From Parvibaculum sp. (GTDB lineage: Bacteria > Pseudomonadota > Alphaproteobacteria > Parvibaculales > Parvibaculaceae), in NCBI GenBank assembly GCA_030645235.1, contig JAUSMV010000030.1, forward strand, positions 1,054,001-1,118,000: a DNA stretch of 64,000 nucleotides. The letters are read 5' to 3'. The translations under genes and the position numbers were made by a program. Position 1 is the first letter of the stretch. Each line of letters starts with the position of its first letter. Shown in pieces: positions 1-8,792 of the stretch. The notes under the pieces were generated by a model. The model was not told the DNA's origin. It saw nothing but the letters and a program-made list of their open reading frames with translations, and ran no database searches.

Positions 1-112
1 TGAGTTCGCGCTTGCCCTTGGCCCGCGTATCGGGAGCACCCGCCGCAGGCTCATGCTTGGGCATGGCTTTGATAAGCGGAGACCGCGACGGCATTTCTTT
101 GACGTCGCTCAT
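1..112 (-). CDS. Hypothetical protein, N-terminal fragment cut by window edge
   Basis: An open reading frame begins at an ATG on the minus strand (complement of 110-112) and runs off the left edge without a stop. It starts MSDVKEMPSRSPLIKAMPK and is rich in Lys, Pro and Ala, which suggests a disordered cytosolic N-terminus; there is no signal peptide or membrane segment in the visible 37 residues. A sigma70-like promoter can be drawn upstream at 240-267. I do not recognise the family, and too little is present to assign a function. The overlapping plus-strand ORF 12-251 is a shadow. Confidence 0.5.
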   Translation of the reverse strand, partial: MSDVKEMPSRSPLIKAMPKHEPAAGAPDTRAKGKREL

Positions 113-239
113 GCGCGGACCGTCGCCCCGCACACTCTGCCGTATCGACACTCCACCCTTCACGTCTCCCATTTCGCGCACGCCTGACTTTGCGTGGCGC
201 CTCGTCAACTTCGCGCTCATTATTGCGCATTTGCGATCT

Positions 240-267
240 AATCTAAACTAAGTCCCGAAAAGGTCAA
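240..267 (-). promoter_or_regulatory. Candidate sigma70 promoter for the leftmost gene
   Basis: On the minus strand TTGACC (complement of 262-267) is followed after 16 bases by TAGATT (complement of 240-245). This would give a leader of about 120 bases to the ATG at 112. It is a motif match only. The rest of the 113-471 gap shows no coding ORF or obvious RNA. Confidence 0.35.
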
Positions 268-471
268 TTTAAGCCCTGCAACGTGCCCTAAAAAACAACG
301 ACGGATCAAGGACTTGGGCCATATTTTGGGGTCTATCGCGGTTGCCCTTGCTGCGCCTTGAGCGGTCAAATGGCGGCGAAGCACCCCACAGCCCTCTTTG
401 GGCATTACAAAAGCCAAAAGGCGGCGTTAGGGTGCGGGTCAGTCACCCCGAACCAGTAGTGATCGATTCTT

Positions 472-972
472 ATGACCAACGACTTCCAGCTGACGCCCGA
501 AAATATCCAGATGATGAAAGACGTGCTCATTGAGCATGTGCCGCATGCCCGCGCGCTAGGTCTCACCATACTGGACGCCAAACACGGCGAGAGCTGGCTC
601 ACTGTGCCTTACGACAAAAAGCTCGTCGGCAATCTGGAAACAGGCGTTATTCACGGCGGCGTCATCACGGCCATGCTCGATAATGCCTGCGGCGTCGCTG
701 TGCAACTCGCTTTGCCCGAACGCATCTCGATTGCGACGCTTGATCTGCGCATCGACTATATGAAACCAGCTACACCCGGCGAGACGCTGGTGGGCCACGC
801 CCATTGCTACAAGGTCACGCGCAACATCGCCTTTGTGCGCGGCACGGCCTATCACACGGACCCGTTGGACCCTATCGCCACCTGCGTCGGCACATTCATG
901 CTAGGGGCGAATCGCGCCGCGCCGATGCCTTTGGATGTCTCCGTTGATTTATTGAAAAAATTCGAGGGCTGA
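472..972 (+). CDS. PaaI-type thioesterase (hotdog fold)
   Basis: The 166-residue protein has the layout of a single hotdog-fold acyl-CoA thioesterase of the PaaI/YigI type. The HGG motif (VIHGGVITAMLDNACG) marks the start of the long central helix and the usual active-site turn. The product probably hydrolyses an acyl- or aryl-CoA in the cytosol; the substrate cannot be read from sequence. It is followed after three bases by a second thioesterase of the same family, so the two are surely cotranscribed and may form a hetero-oligomer or arise from duplication. The start is the first ATG in frame. Confidence 0.85.
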   Translation: MTNDFQLTPENIQMMKDVLIEHVPHARALGLTILDAKHGESWLTVPYDKKLVGNLETGVIHGGVITAMLDNACGVAVQLALPERISIATLDLRIDYMKPATPGETLVGHAHCYKVTRNIAFVRGTAYHTDPLDPIATCVGTFMLGANRAAPMPLDVSVDLLKKFEG

Positions 973-975
973 GCC

Positions 976-1410
976 ATGAGCGAGACACTCAAAAACCCGC
1001 CCGCCCCTGATCTCAACGCCTTTCTGGCTGCGATCCCCTATGCACAATTTCTCAATATCTCCATTGACCAAAAGGGTAATGAGATCACGACCGTTATGCG
1101 CTTTGAGCACAAGCTCATCGGCAATCCGGTTTTGCCTGCGCTTCACGGCGGGGCCATCGGCGCGTTTCTCGAAATGACGTCGATCATCCAACTGGCATTT
1201 GAAACCGGCATCACCTCTATCCCCAAGCCCATTGGTCTCACCATCGACTATCTGCGCTCCGGCAAACCGCAAGACCTCTACGGCCGCGCGCATATCACCA
1301 AGCAAGGCCGTCGCGTCGCCACTGTCCATGCCGAAGCCTGGCAGGATGACCGCGCCAAACCCGTTGCGGCGGCACATGGACATTTTCTGCTGAAGGCGGC
1401 AGAAGAATAA
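976..1410 (+). CDS. PaaI-type thioesterase, second copy
   Basis: A 144-residue hotdog protein with LHGGAIGAFLEMTS at the position equivalent to the HGG motif of the upstream gene. The two proteins differ enough (Asn versus Glu in the central helix) to have distinct substrates. The ATG lies three bases after the upstream stop, which indicates translational coupling. Probable role: release of CoA from acyl or aryl thioesters in lipid or aromatic catabolism. About 200 bases follow before the convergent arsC gene, with no clear terminator. Confidence 0.83.
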   Translation: MSETLKNPPAPDLNAFLAAIPYAQFLNISIDQKGNEITTVMRFEHKLIGNPVLPALHGGAIGAFLEMTSIIQLAFETGITSIPKPIGLTIDYLRSGKPQDLYGRAHITKQGRRVATVHAEAWQDDRAKPVAAAHGHFLLKAAEE

Positions 1411-1613
1411 GTTTCTCCGTGGACCGCACGAAATCATATATGGCTGCGTGCTATGCAATGCGCAATGCCATGGTACTATCGCCTTTCTCTTGAGTTAATG
1501 GTTTCTCACACCGCGCTTCGGCAATCATGATCGCTGAGCGGCTCTTGTCATCTTTTGCGTCGCGTGCAGTCTTACGCTGTAGCCTTTTTATGGGGCCGCC
1601 GCGCGCGCGTCGC

Positions 1614-1967
1614 TCAAAGATCAGTGAAGAGATCGAGTACGTCTTCGGGCGGACGACCGATGGCCGCGCGCTTGCCAAAGAAGACAACGGGACGCTCAAT
1701 CAGGATCGGGTTTGCAGCCATCGCAGCAATGAGCTTGTCTTCGCTCGCGCGCGCCAAGCCCAGCTCCCTGTAGATATCCTCGCCCTTGCGGATGAACTCG
1801 CTTGCTTTCAGATGCAGTTTTTTCAACGCGCCTTTAATCTCGTCGGCGCTGGGCGGCGTCTTCAGATACTCAATGACAATGGGTTGCAGCCCGTGTTCTT
1901 CGAGAAGCGACAGGGTCGCACGGGATTTCGTGCAACGCGGATTATGCCAGATGGTTACCGATGCCAT
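1614..1967 (-). CDS. arsC: ArsC-family arsenate reductase (glutaredoxin type)
   Basis: A 117-residue thioredoxin-fold protein of the ArsC/YffB family. The N-terminal WHNPRCTKSR carries the catalytic cysteine at residue 12. The three arginines expected of true glutaredoxin-coupled arsenate reductases are present (in FIRKGE, ERPVV and GRPPE). It would reduce arsenate to arsenite in the cytosol. It is the last gene of a DUF952-pyrD-arsC operon, starting 7 bases after pyrD, and no arsB/acr3 efflux gene or ArsR is nearby. The role may therefore be general rather than part of an ars operon. Confidence 0.88.
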   Translation of the reverse strand: MASVTIWHNPRCTKSRATLSLLEEHGLQPIVIEYLKTPPSADEIKGALKKLHLKASEFIRKGEDIYRELGLARASEDKLIAAMAANPILIERPVVFFGKRAAIGRPPEDVLDLFTDL

Positions 1968-1974
1968 ACTGTCC

Positions 1975-3018
1975 TCACTTCACATCGACGCCAACGGCGT
2001 CTTCTACACGCGCGAAGCCATCACGTTTCAAACTCTCAACCAATTCGCGTTTGATGCGCGTCACAAGCGCCGGTCCTTGATAAGTGAGCGCGGAATAAAG
2101 CTGAATGAGCGAAGCACCGGAACGGATTTTCGTATAAGCGTCAGCGCCGCTAGCAATGCCACCCACACCGACGAGCGGCACCTTGCCACCCGTGAGGCGA
2201 TAAATATCGGCGAGCACTTTCGTCGACATCGCAAACAAAGGTTTGCCGGACAGGCCGCCCGTCTCTTTGGCGTGGACGCCGCTCACCAAACCTTCACGTT
2301 CAATCGTGGTGTTGGAGACGATAAGACCGTCGAGTTTCAGATCAAGCGCCACAGCTGCAATGTCGGCGCGGTCTGCTTCGGTGAGGTCCGGCGCGATCTT
2401 CAAAAGGATCGGCACGTTGCCGGTGCGCGCTTTCAGCACGCGCACCATCAGCGCTTCAAGCTCGCCGCGGCCTTGCAGCGCACGCAGCCCCGGCGTGTTG
2501 GGTGATGAAATGTTAACGGTGAAATAGCTCGCCAAATCTTCGAACGTCCTGATGCCGAGTTCGTAATCCGCCATACGGTCGGCCGCGTCTTTGTTCGCGC
2601 CGATATTGACACCGACAATGCCACCACGATTTTTGCGCGCTTCAAGGCGACGGCGCAGACTTGCATGGCCTTCATTGTTGAAGCCCAGGCGGTTGATGAC
2701 CGCGCCTTCGTCCGTAAGCCTGAAAATACGCGGGCGCGGATTTCCTGCCTGCGGGCGCGGCGTCACGGTGCCGACTTCCGCAAAGCCCATGCCCATCGCA
2801 AGCATTGCGTCCGGCACTTCACCGTTTTTGTCGAAGCCTGCCGCGATACCGAGCGGATTTGTGAAATGCAAGCCGAAGCGGTCAATACCGAGCGCAACAG
2901 GATCGCTCTCATGATCGGTCGGACCGAAGCCAAGCCGCAAGCCGATGAGCGTGAGCCGATGCGCGCGTTCGCCATCAATCAGACCAAGAACGGGACGGAC
3001 AAGCGGAAAGAAGTTCAT
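1975..3018 (-). CDS. pyrD: Dihydroorotate dehydrogenase (quinone), class 2
   Basis: PyrD oxidises dihydroorotate to orotate in de novo pyrimidine synthesis, using FMN and passing electrons to membrane quinone. The 347-residue length, the N-terminal amphipathic segment (MNFFPLVRPVLGLIDGERAH), the AGFDKNGE flavin site and NISSPNTPGL with the catalytic serine identify class 2. It lies 4 bases after the DUF952 gene and 7 bases before arsC, so the three genes form one minus-strand operon. Long plus-strand ORFs here are codon-bias shadows. Confidence 0.96.
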   Translation of the reverse strand: MNFFPLVRPVLGLIDGERAHRLTLIGLRLGFGPTDHESDPVALGIDRFGLHFTNPLGIAAGFDKNGEVPDAMLAMGMGFAEVGTVTPRPQAGNPRPRIFRLTDEGAVINRLGFNNEGHASLRRRLEARKNRGGIVGVNIGANKDAADRMADYELGIRTFEDLASYFTVNISSPNTPGLRALQGRGELEALMVRVLKARTGNVPILLKIAPDLTEADRADIAAVALDLKLDGLIVSNTTIEREGLVSGVHAKETGGLSGKPLFAMSTKVLADIYRLTGGKVPLVGVGGIASGADAYTKIRSGASLIQLYSALTYQGPALVTRIKRELVESLKRDGFARVEDAVGVDVK

Positions 3019-3022
3019 CGGA

Positions 3023-3361
3023 TCACTCGACCATATCTGGAAAACGATGTTCGCCGCTCGCGCAAAGCGGCAGGTCCACCACGCGCATAACGGCGCTCAT
3101 CGGCAATGGTTCATAAAGATGCGGGAAAAGCGCCCCGCCGCGCGAGACTTCCCATTTCAAAGGGAGCGCATCAGCGTTGATTTCAACAATTAGAAGGTCT
3201 GCGACACCGGCAAAGTGTTTGGCCGCTGTCTCGCGCGCCTGAGCCGCCGTCGAAAAATGGATGAACCCGTCTTTCATGTCCACGGCCGAGCCTGTGAACC
3301 GACCCTTGGCTTCCGCCGCGCGCCATTCGGCCTCGCCCACGATCTTGTAAATGCTCGCCAT
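3023..3361 (-). CDS. DUF952 family protein
   Basis: A 112-residue protein starting MASIYKIVGEAEW and containing GFIHFSTAAQ and PHLYEPLP, typical of DUF952 proteins, which have an unknown function and an ADP-ribosyltransferase-like fold in some analyses. The ORF track extends to 3490, but that extension would run into the promoter and operator of the divergent repressor gene. The ATG at 3361 fits the family start. It is the first gene of the DUF952-pyrD-arsC operon. Confidence 0.82.
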   Translation of the reverse strand: MASIYKIVGEAEWRAAEAKGRFTGSAVDMKDGFIHFSTAAQARETAAKHFAGVADLLIVEINADALPLKWEVSRGGALFPHLYEPLPMSAVMRVVDLPLCASGEHRFPDMVE

Positions 3362-3461
3362 CCGCTCACGTGCTCCGCCTTTAAGAGTGAGCGCAACATA
3401 ACGGCGCGGACTGGCACGAACAAGGAAGCTATCCGCAATTTTCCCTCTAGCACGATCGAAT

Positions 3462-3497
3462 AAATAGGTTATAATTCCTAAGGGTAGCAACCTATTT
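3462..3497 (+). promoter_or_regulatory. Operator palindrome spanning a TATAAT box
   Basis: AAATAGGTT (3462-3470) and AACCTATTT (3489-3497) form a perfect 9-bp inverted repeat with an 18-bp spacer. A consensus -10 hexamer TATAAT lies at 3470-3475, inside the repeat and 33 bases before the repressor ATG. A protein bound to both arms would cover the -10 and the start site. This is inferred to be the autoregulatory operator of the S24-type repressor that follows. Confidence 0.6.
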
Positions 3498-3508
3498 GGT
3501 AAGCTTTT

Positions 3509-4150
3509 ATGCTCTCAAATCTCTCTCATCCGCGCCTTTGGAGCGCTATTGACGCTCTGGCTTCGCGCCACAGCCTGTCCGTATCGGGACTAGCCAAAGC
3601 CGCCGGACTTGACCCCACCTCATTCAACAAATCGAAACGCGTGACGGCCGAAGGCCGCCCGCGCTGGCCGTCGACCGAAAGCTTGGCGCGTATATTGGAC
3701 GCTACAAGTGCCACTCTTGATGAGTTCGTCGACCTTGTCGGCGGAGACGGCGTTGGCGGTCGTACGACACGCGTGCCACTCATCGGTCTGGCGCAGGCCG
3801 GAAATGGTGGCTATTTCGATGATGCAGGCTTCCCTGTCGGCGGAGGCTGGGATGAAGTGCGGCTCCCCGATCTTAAAGACGAAAACGCATATGCACTTGA
3901 GGTGTCGGGCGACAGCATGGTTCCCGTCTATCGCGATGGTGATGTGATTGTCGTGTCGCCCGCTGCTTCCATCCGCAAGGGCGATCGCGTGGTGGTGAAA
4001 ACAATTTCAGGCGAGGTGCTCGCCAAAGTGCTGGCACGCCAGAGTGAAAAGCGCATTGAGCTTCATTCGCTCAATCCCGCTTTCGAGGCGCGCGTCTTGA
4101 AGCCTGAAGAGATTTTGTGGATGGCGCGTATTGTCTGGGCAAGTCAGTAA
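3509..4150 (+). CDS. HTH repressor with C-terminal S24 (LexA-like) peptidase domain
   Basis: The 213-residue protein has an N-terminal helix-turn-helix (SVSGLAKAAGLDPTSFNKSKR, about residues 25-45) and a C-terminal S24/LexA domain. EVSGDSMVPVYRDGD holds the catalytic Ser and VLAKVLAR the Lys of the self-cleavage dyad. It resembles phage CI-like repressors and the chromosomal S24 regulators common in alphaproteobacteria, and is not LexA itself. An inverted repeat over the -10 suggests autorepression. No phage genes are nearby, so it looks like a host regulator. The gene ends directly against the convergent TPR gene. Confidence 0.88.
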   Translation: MLSNLSHPRLWSAIDALASRHSLSVSGLAKAAGLDPTSFNKSKRVTAEGRPRWPSTESLARILDATSATLDEFVDLVGGDGVGGRTTRVPLIGLAQAGNGGYFDDAGFPVGGGWDEVRLPDLKDENAYALEVSGDSMVPVYRDGDVIVVSPAASIRKGDRVVVKTISGEVLAKVLARQSEKRIELHSLNPAFEARVLKPEEILWMARIVWASQ

Positions 4151-4975
4151 TCAACGCTTGCCTTCTGGCAATTTCTGTTCCGTCACGCCCGCACCCGCGC
4201 CGAGACCCTCACGCAATATCGCCTTGAGCGTCGGCGTATCGCGTGTTTCAAGCACGATCTTCAAACGCTGCGCACGACGACGTGCCAATCTCTCTACCGC
4301 GTCTTCATCCTTTGGTTTCAACGCGTGAACGAGTATGCGATATGCCTCATCACGGTGCACAAAAATGTTCGCGTCTAAGAGTTGCAATGCAAACTGATAG
4401 GCGATGGCGGTGTTTTGCGGCTCGAATTTCAATGCACGACGATAAGCAGCAACACCTTTGTCAAACGATGCACCATAAAGCGTCTCACCGATCAGTCCGC
4501 CGCCGCGTGCGATCTCAAGATTCCATCCGCCATCAAGTGCATGGCCCCATGCATTATTTGGATCAAGCACCAACGCGCGATCAATATGACTGCGCGCATC
4601 GTGTGCCAGTCCAGCAAAATGCGCGGCGATATTTCCATCAAGCCTGCCGATAAAGCCGAGTGCCAATGCGAGATAGAGATGACCGCCGGCTTTATCAGGT
4701 GCCAGCGCCACAGCGCGGCGTGCGTCAGCTTCTGCGTCAACAAACAACGCGCGGCGATCTTGGGGCGCGGCGCTGAAATCTCCTTGCGCAAGTTCAGCGC
4801 GGGCTGCCAGCGCATAAGCATCAGCACTTTCGCCTTCACGAGCCAACCGCGCAGCGGTGAGGAAATCACCGGCCGCGAAGGCGGCGCGCGCGGCGTCGAG
4901 CTCGGCGGCATGGACCGGCGCTGCTTGCACAAACACCAGCCACAAAAACAAAAATATGTATTTCCACCAAGACAT
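4151..4975 (-). CDS. Exported TPR-repeat protein
   Basis: From the ATG at 4975 the protein has 274 residues and begins with a strong signal peptide (MSWWKYIFLFLWLVFVQAAPVHA). Helical repeats of tetratricopeptide type follow (for example AAYRRALKFEPQNTAIAYQFALQLL and ARSHIDRALVLDPNNAWGHALDG). It is probably a periplasmic scaffold of unknown partner. A GTG at 5029 overlaps the lysK stop (GTGA) and could give an 18-residue longer N-terminus; I prefer 4975 because it places the signal peptide at the start. The gene is cotranscribed downstream of lysK. Confidence 0.72.
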   Translation of the reverse strand: MSWWKYIFLFLWLVFVQAAPVHAAELDAARAAFAAGDFLTAARLAREGESADAYALAARAELAQGDFSAAPQDRRALFVDAEADARRAVALAPDKAGGHLYLALALGFIGRLDGNIAAHFAGLAHDARSHIDRALVLDPNNAWGHALDGGWNLEIARGGGLIGETLYGASFDKGVAAYRRALKFEPQNTAIAYQFALQLLDANIFVHRDEAYRILVHALKPKDEDAVERLARRRAQRLKIVLETRDTPTLKAILREGLGAGAGVTEQKLPEGKR

Positions 4976-5025
4976 GGCTTGAGCTTCGCAGAAGCCCGCC
5001 TGTTTATGCAAGCGGATCAAGCGCT

Positions 5026-6651
5026 TCACGCTTTCGACAGGTCTTCGCCTTTGAGTGCGCGGCGTATGAGGTTTGCAGTTTCTTTGACGCCGTAAAGCGC
5101 AATGAACGAACCAAAGCGCGGACCTTGTGCTTCGCCGAGCAATACTTCGTAAAGCGCCTTGAACCAGTCGCGCAGGTTTTCAAAACCATGCGTCTTGCCG
5201 ATGTCATAAACGACGTTTTGCAACTCTTCCGCCGTCAGCGGCACCTTGCCGTCCAACGCTTCAAGACGCGTGGCGAGGTCACTCATCGCCGCGACTTCCT
5301 GCTCGCTCGGTACACGGTAAGTTTTGGCGGGTTTCACAAAATCATGGAAATAGTTGATGGCGTAGCCAACAAGCTGATCGAGCTTCGGTTGATTTTCCGG
5401 CGTTGCATCCGGTGCATAGCGCTGAATGAAGCCCCAGAGCACAGACTTGTCTTCGGCCTGACAAGCACTAGCAAGATTGAGCAGCAGACCGAAGCTGATC
5501 GGCAACGCGCTGGCAGGCGGGTTGCCGCCATGAATGTGCCAGACAGGATTGCCGAGTTGTTCTTTGATCTCTTGCTTGGGGTAAGCCGAGGCAAAAGACA
5601 AATACTCGTCAACGTTCTTCGGGATCACATCGAAGTAGAGGCGCTTACCCGTGCGTGGGCTTTGGTACATAAACAATTGCAGACTTTCGGGGCTTGCATA
5701 GCGCAACCAATCTTCAATCGAAAGGCCGTTGCCCTTCGATTTTGAAATCTTTTTGCCCTCCTGGTCGAGGAACAGTTCATAATTGAAGCCTTCGGGCGGA
5801 TTGACGCCCAGCACGCGGCAGATTTTCGATGCGAGCTTGATGCTGTCGATCAGATCCTTGCCTGCCATTTCGTAGTCGACCTTGAGCGCGGCCCAGCGCA
5901 TCGCCCAATCAGCCTTCCATTGCAGCTTGCAATTGCCGCCTGTCACCGGCACTTCGACAATCTCGCCTGTATCAGGCTCAGCGTAAGAGACCGTACCCTT
6001 CTCGACATTGCGCGCGGTGAGTGGCACAAGCAGCACATGGCCCGTCTTGGGGCTCACAGGCAGAATGGGGCTATAGGTTTGCTGGCGCTCTTCACGCAAG
6101 CTTGGCAACATGATGGCCATGATCTCATCGAACTTTTCGAGCACTTTCAGCAGCGTCGCGTCGAAGCGGCCAGACTTGTAGTACTCGGTCGAGGAGGCGA
6201 ACTCGTATTCAAAGCCGAAGCTGTCAAGGAAAGCGCAAAGGCGTGCATTATTGTGCTCACCAAAGCTCGGATGCGTGCCGAACGGGTCCGGCACTTTGGT
6301 CAGTGGCATGTTGATATAGTTTGCCAGCATCTCCTGATTGGGGACATTGGTCGGTACTTTCCGCAAACCGTCCATATCATCGGAGAAGCAAAGAAGGCGG
6401 GTCTTGACCCCAGGCGCCAAAATTTCAAAAGCACGGCGCACCATCGTCGTGCGCGCTACCTCACCAAACGTACCGATATGAGGCAGACCGGAGGGCCCGT
6501 AACCTGTCTCAAACAGCACGGTGCGGTCCGGATTTCCTTCTTTTTCACGCCTTACCACCAGTTTACGGGCTTCCTCAAAGGTCCAGGCTTTGGAGACCTG
6601 AGCGGCTTCAAAGAGGGCACTATCACTGGAGTTATGGCCGATTACAGACAT
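5026..6651 (-). CDS. lysK: Lysyl-tRNA synthetase, class I
   Basis: LysK charges tRNA-Lys. This is the class I (archaeal-type) enzyme, used in place of class II LysS by many alphaproteobacteria. The 541-residue protein has the HIGH-like motif [13 protein letters not shown] near the N-terminus and the KMSKS-like [10 protein letters not shown] near residue 305, with the alpha-helical anticodon-binding region after it. The start [10 protein letters not shown] is the usual N-terminus in these bacteria. A promoter and an inverted repeat lie immediately upstream, and one arm contains the weak ribosome binding site. Confidence 0.97.
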   Translation of the reverse strand: MSVIGHNSSDSALFEAAQVSKAWTFEEARKLVVRREKEGNPDRTVLFETGYGPSGLPHIGTFGEVARTTMVRRAFEILAPGVKTRLLCFSDDMDGLRKVPTNVPNQEMLANYINMPLTKVPDPFGTHPSFGEHNNARLCAFLDSFGFEYEFASSTEYYKSGRFDATLLKVLEKFDEIMAIMLPSLREERQQTYSPILPVSPKTGHVLLVPLTARNVEKGTVSYAEPDTGEIVEVPVTGGNCKLQWKADWAMRWAALKVDYEMAGKDLIDSIKLASKICRVLGVNPPEGFNYELFLDQEGKKISKSKGNGLSIEDWLRYASPESLQLFMYQSPRTGKRLYFDVIPKNVDEYLSFASAYPKQEIKEQLGNPVWHIHGGNPPASALPISFGLLLNLASACQAEDKSVLWGFIQRYAPDATPENQPKLDQLVGYAINYFHDFVKPAKTYRVPSEQEVAAMSDLATRLEALDGKVPLTAEELQNVVYDIGKTHGFENLRDWFKALYEVLLGEAQGPRFGSFIALYGVKETANLIRRALKGEDLSKA

Positions 6652-6654
6652 GAT

Positions 6655-6743
6655 GGTTCCGGAAAAATGCTTTAGGATTTGTAAAGTGACCGGAACCTAA
6701 GCTCGGGGACCGATCCAGTCAACGTAACCGGACGGAACGTTCC
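6655..6743 (-). promoter_or_regulatory. lysK promoter with flanking palindromes
   Basis: On the minus strand TTGACT (complement of 6717-6722) and TAGGTT (complement of 6694-6699) are separated by 17 bases. A perfect 8-bp inverted repeat, CCGGAACC/GGTTCCGG (6655-6662 and 6690-6697), has one arm over the -10 box and the other over the Shine-Dalgarno-like GGAA just before the lysK ATG. A second palindrome, GGAACGTTCC, sits upstream at 6734-6743. Whether these are operators or RNA structure cannot be decided from sequence. Confidence 0.45.
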
Positions 6744-6829
6744 TTCTTGTTTTGCTTGCGCCGCCTGTCCGGCTGCGTCCCGCCTTTCCCGTCTTGATGT
6801 AGCCGCCCTAATGTAGCCGAACGCGTAAC

Positions 6830-8758
6830 ATGTCCGAACCAAGCCTTCCCCATCCCCCCGCAAACCCCGAGATGCCTTTGAAAGGCGCGAAAGGCAGCGG
6901 TATGAACGGACAATCTACAGGCTACAGCAGCACCTTCGGCCCCATCGGCCGCAAGCCCGACATAGCGACGCGCGTCAAAGCCGAAGAAATCCGCCTCCTC
7001 ATTGATCTTGGTCAATCGAGCACCACACCTATCTTCATCGGCATCATTATTGTCGGCCTTGCCTTCTGGGGCACATCGCCGCTCTGGGCAACGGGTGTCG
7101 TGCTCGCCATCCAGATTATAGCTCAGACCTATTTCAATCACGTGCGCGCCGGGTTCCGTGCCGACCCTGATGTGGTCATCAATGCTTCGCTCTGGGCGCG
7201 GCGCTATACAATCGGCACATTTCTCTCCGGTCTCACCTGGGGTGTCGGCGGACTTCTATGGCTGCATGAGGGCACATTCGAACAGCAGGTCTTTTATTCG
7301 CTTGTTCTCTCGTCGGTAAGTGTCGCAACCGTCATCACGCGTGCAACCTTCCCACCAGCCGTCATCACCTATATCAGCACCGCCGTCACACCCACTGTTG
7401 TCATCATGCTGATCCAACACGATCCGCTTCAGCTTGCGACCGTGGGCCTAGCGCTGATGTTTCTCTATACGCTCGTCGCCTGGACGCGACGCATCAGTCG
7501 CGCCTATCGCGAGACAATCCGTTTGCGTTTTGAAAATGTTGATCTCGTCGAACGCATGGCACGCGCACATGCCGCGACCGAGCAAAAGCGTTTCGACGCA
7601 GAAGCGGCCGAGCAACGCGCCAAGGCTGCCGACCGTGCCAAAGCAGAATTCCTCGATATTCTCGGTCACGAAGTCAGCACGCCGCTCGAATCACTCAGCG
7701 CCATGGCGCGACAGTTGGGCAGCGAACCCTTGAGCGCGGCGCAGGTCAATCTTGCGGATACGATGAGGGCCTCAAGTGACGAGTTAAAACGCCTATTCAA
7801 TGACATGATCGACTTCTCGCAAATGGAGGCACGGACACTCGAACTCAATCCGACGCATTTTGATGCAGTAGATTTCGTCAAATCCATTGTGCGCGACATG
7901 CGACCGCTCGCCGCCAAGCGCCACCTCTCGCTTGAGCTTGACGTGGTGCCCTCGTCCCTCACTGCCATTCGCACCGACGCAACACGCCTGCGGCAAGTTC
8001 TCACCAATCTCATTTCCAACGGCATCAAATATACTGAGAGTGGCGGCATTATCCTGCGCATGCAATTAACCGATCAGCCAGGCGGCAAAAACGCTTTGCG
8101 GTTTTCAGTGATCGATACCGGCATTGGCCTCACACCCGATGCGCGTAAGCATCTGTTTGAAGGTTTCGCCAAGGGCATTAAAGAAAATTCCGACGGCACC
8201 GGAGGTGCCAATTTTTCAGGGGGCATGGGTCTCGGCCTTGCCATTTCCGACCGTCTCGTGCGCCTCATGGGTGGCAAGATCGAAGTCGACAGTGCGCCGG
8301 GACAAGGCAGCTCCTTCTGGTTTCTGCTACCCTGCGACAGCCCCGCTTCCAATGAAGCCACAACAGATGTACCGGTCCTAGCGTCATTCGCGCCCCGCAA
8401 TTCGCAGCGCCTCATCGACCATGATTATCTCTATGAGCTGGAGCGCGAGCTTGGGCCGGACGAAGCCGCCGACCACATGGTCGATGCACTGACCGTCATT
8501 CTCATACTCTATGAAGAGATCGAACGGGCCCGCCGTGAGGGCAATGCACATGATCTGAAAGCCAAAGCGCAGAGCCTGCAAACGGCCGCTGACGCCATCG
8601 GTCTTGTCGCCATTGCCGAGGCTGCCCGCATAATCGCGGCACAAGGGGCGGACACCCGCGCCGAGGAAGTGCCCTATCTCCACAAGCGCATATCCGAGAC
8701 CTGGGGCCAACTCGCGCGGGCCTATCCGGGCATCATCATGAACGAACCGGACGCTTAA
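6830..8758 (+). CDS. Membrane sensor histidine kinase with degenerate Hpt-like tail
   Basis: The 642-residue protein has several N-terminal membrane helices (about residues 67-215), a coiled-coil linker and a HisKA domain with DILGHEVSTPLES (phospho-acceptor His about 280). The HATPase domain shows the N box NLISNGIKY, DTGIGL and GMGLGLAI. The C-terminal helical region (about 530-635) resembles an Hpt domain, but Gln581 occupies the position expected for the phosphorylated histidine (AQSLQTAADAIG); a His sits seven residues earlier. There is no receiver domain. No response regulator is adjacent, so the partner is unknown. Confidence 0.85.
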   Translation: MSEPSLPHPPANPEMPLKGAKGSGMNGQSTGYSSTFGPIGRKPDIATRVKAEEIRLLIDLGQSSTTPIFIGIIIVGLAFWGTSPLWATGVVLAIQIIAQTYFNHVRAGFRADPDVVINASLWARRYTIGTFLSGLTWGVGGLLWLHEGTFEQQVFYSLVLSSVSVATVITRATFPPAVITYISTAVTPTVVIMLIQHDPLQLATVGLALMFLYTLVAWTRRISRAYRETIRLRFENVDLVERMARAHAATEQKRFDAEAAEQRAKAADRAKAEFLDILGHEVSTPLESLSAMARQLGSEPLSAAQVNLADTMRASSDELKRLFNDMIDFSQMEARTLELNPTHFDAVDFVKSIVRDMRPLAAKRHLSLELDVVPSSLTAIRTDATRLRQVLTNLISNGIKYTESGGIILRMQLTDQPGGKNALRFSVIDTGIGLTPDARKHLFEGFAKGIKENSDGTGGANFSGGMGLGLAISDRLVRLMGGKIEVDSAPGQGSSFWFLLPCDSPASNEATTDVPVLASFAPRNSQRLIDHDYLYELERELGPDEAADHMVDALTVILILYEEIERARREGNAHDLKAKAQSLQTAADAIGLVAIAEAARIIAAQGADTRAEEVPYLHKRISETWGQLARAYPGIIMNEPDA

Positions 8759-8792
8759 GACTTCCTCCCGAGTGCCGCTATACTGCGCGCAC

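Noticed and set aside
5920-6675. 251-codon plus-strand ORF opposite lysK
   Set aside because: Antisense to a highly conserved synthetase; composition typical of a shadow.
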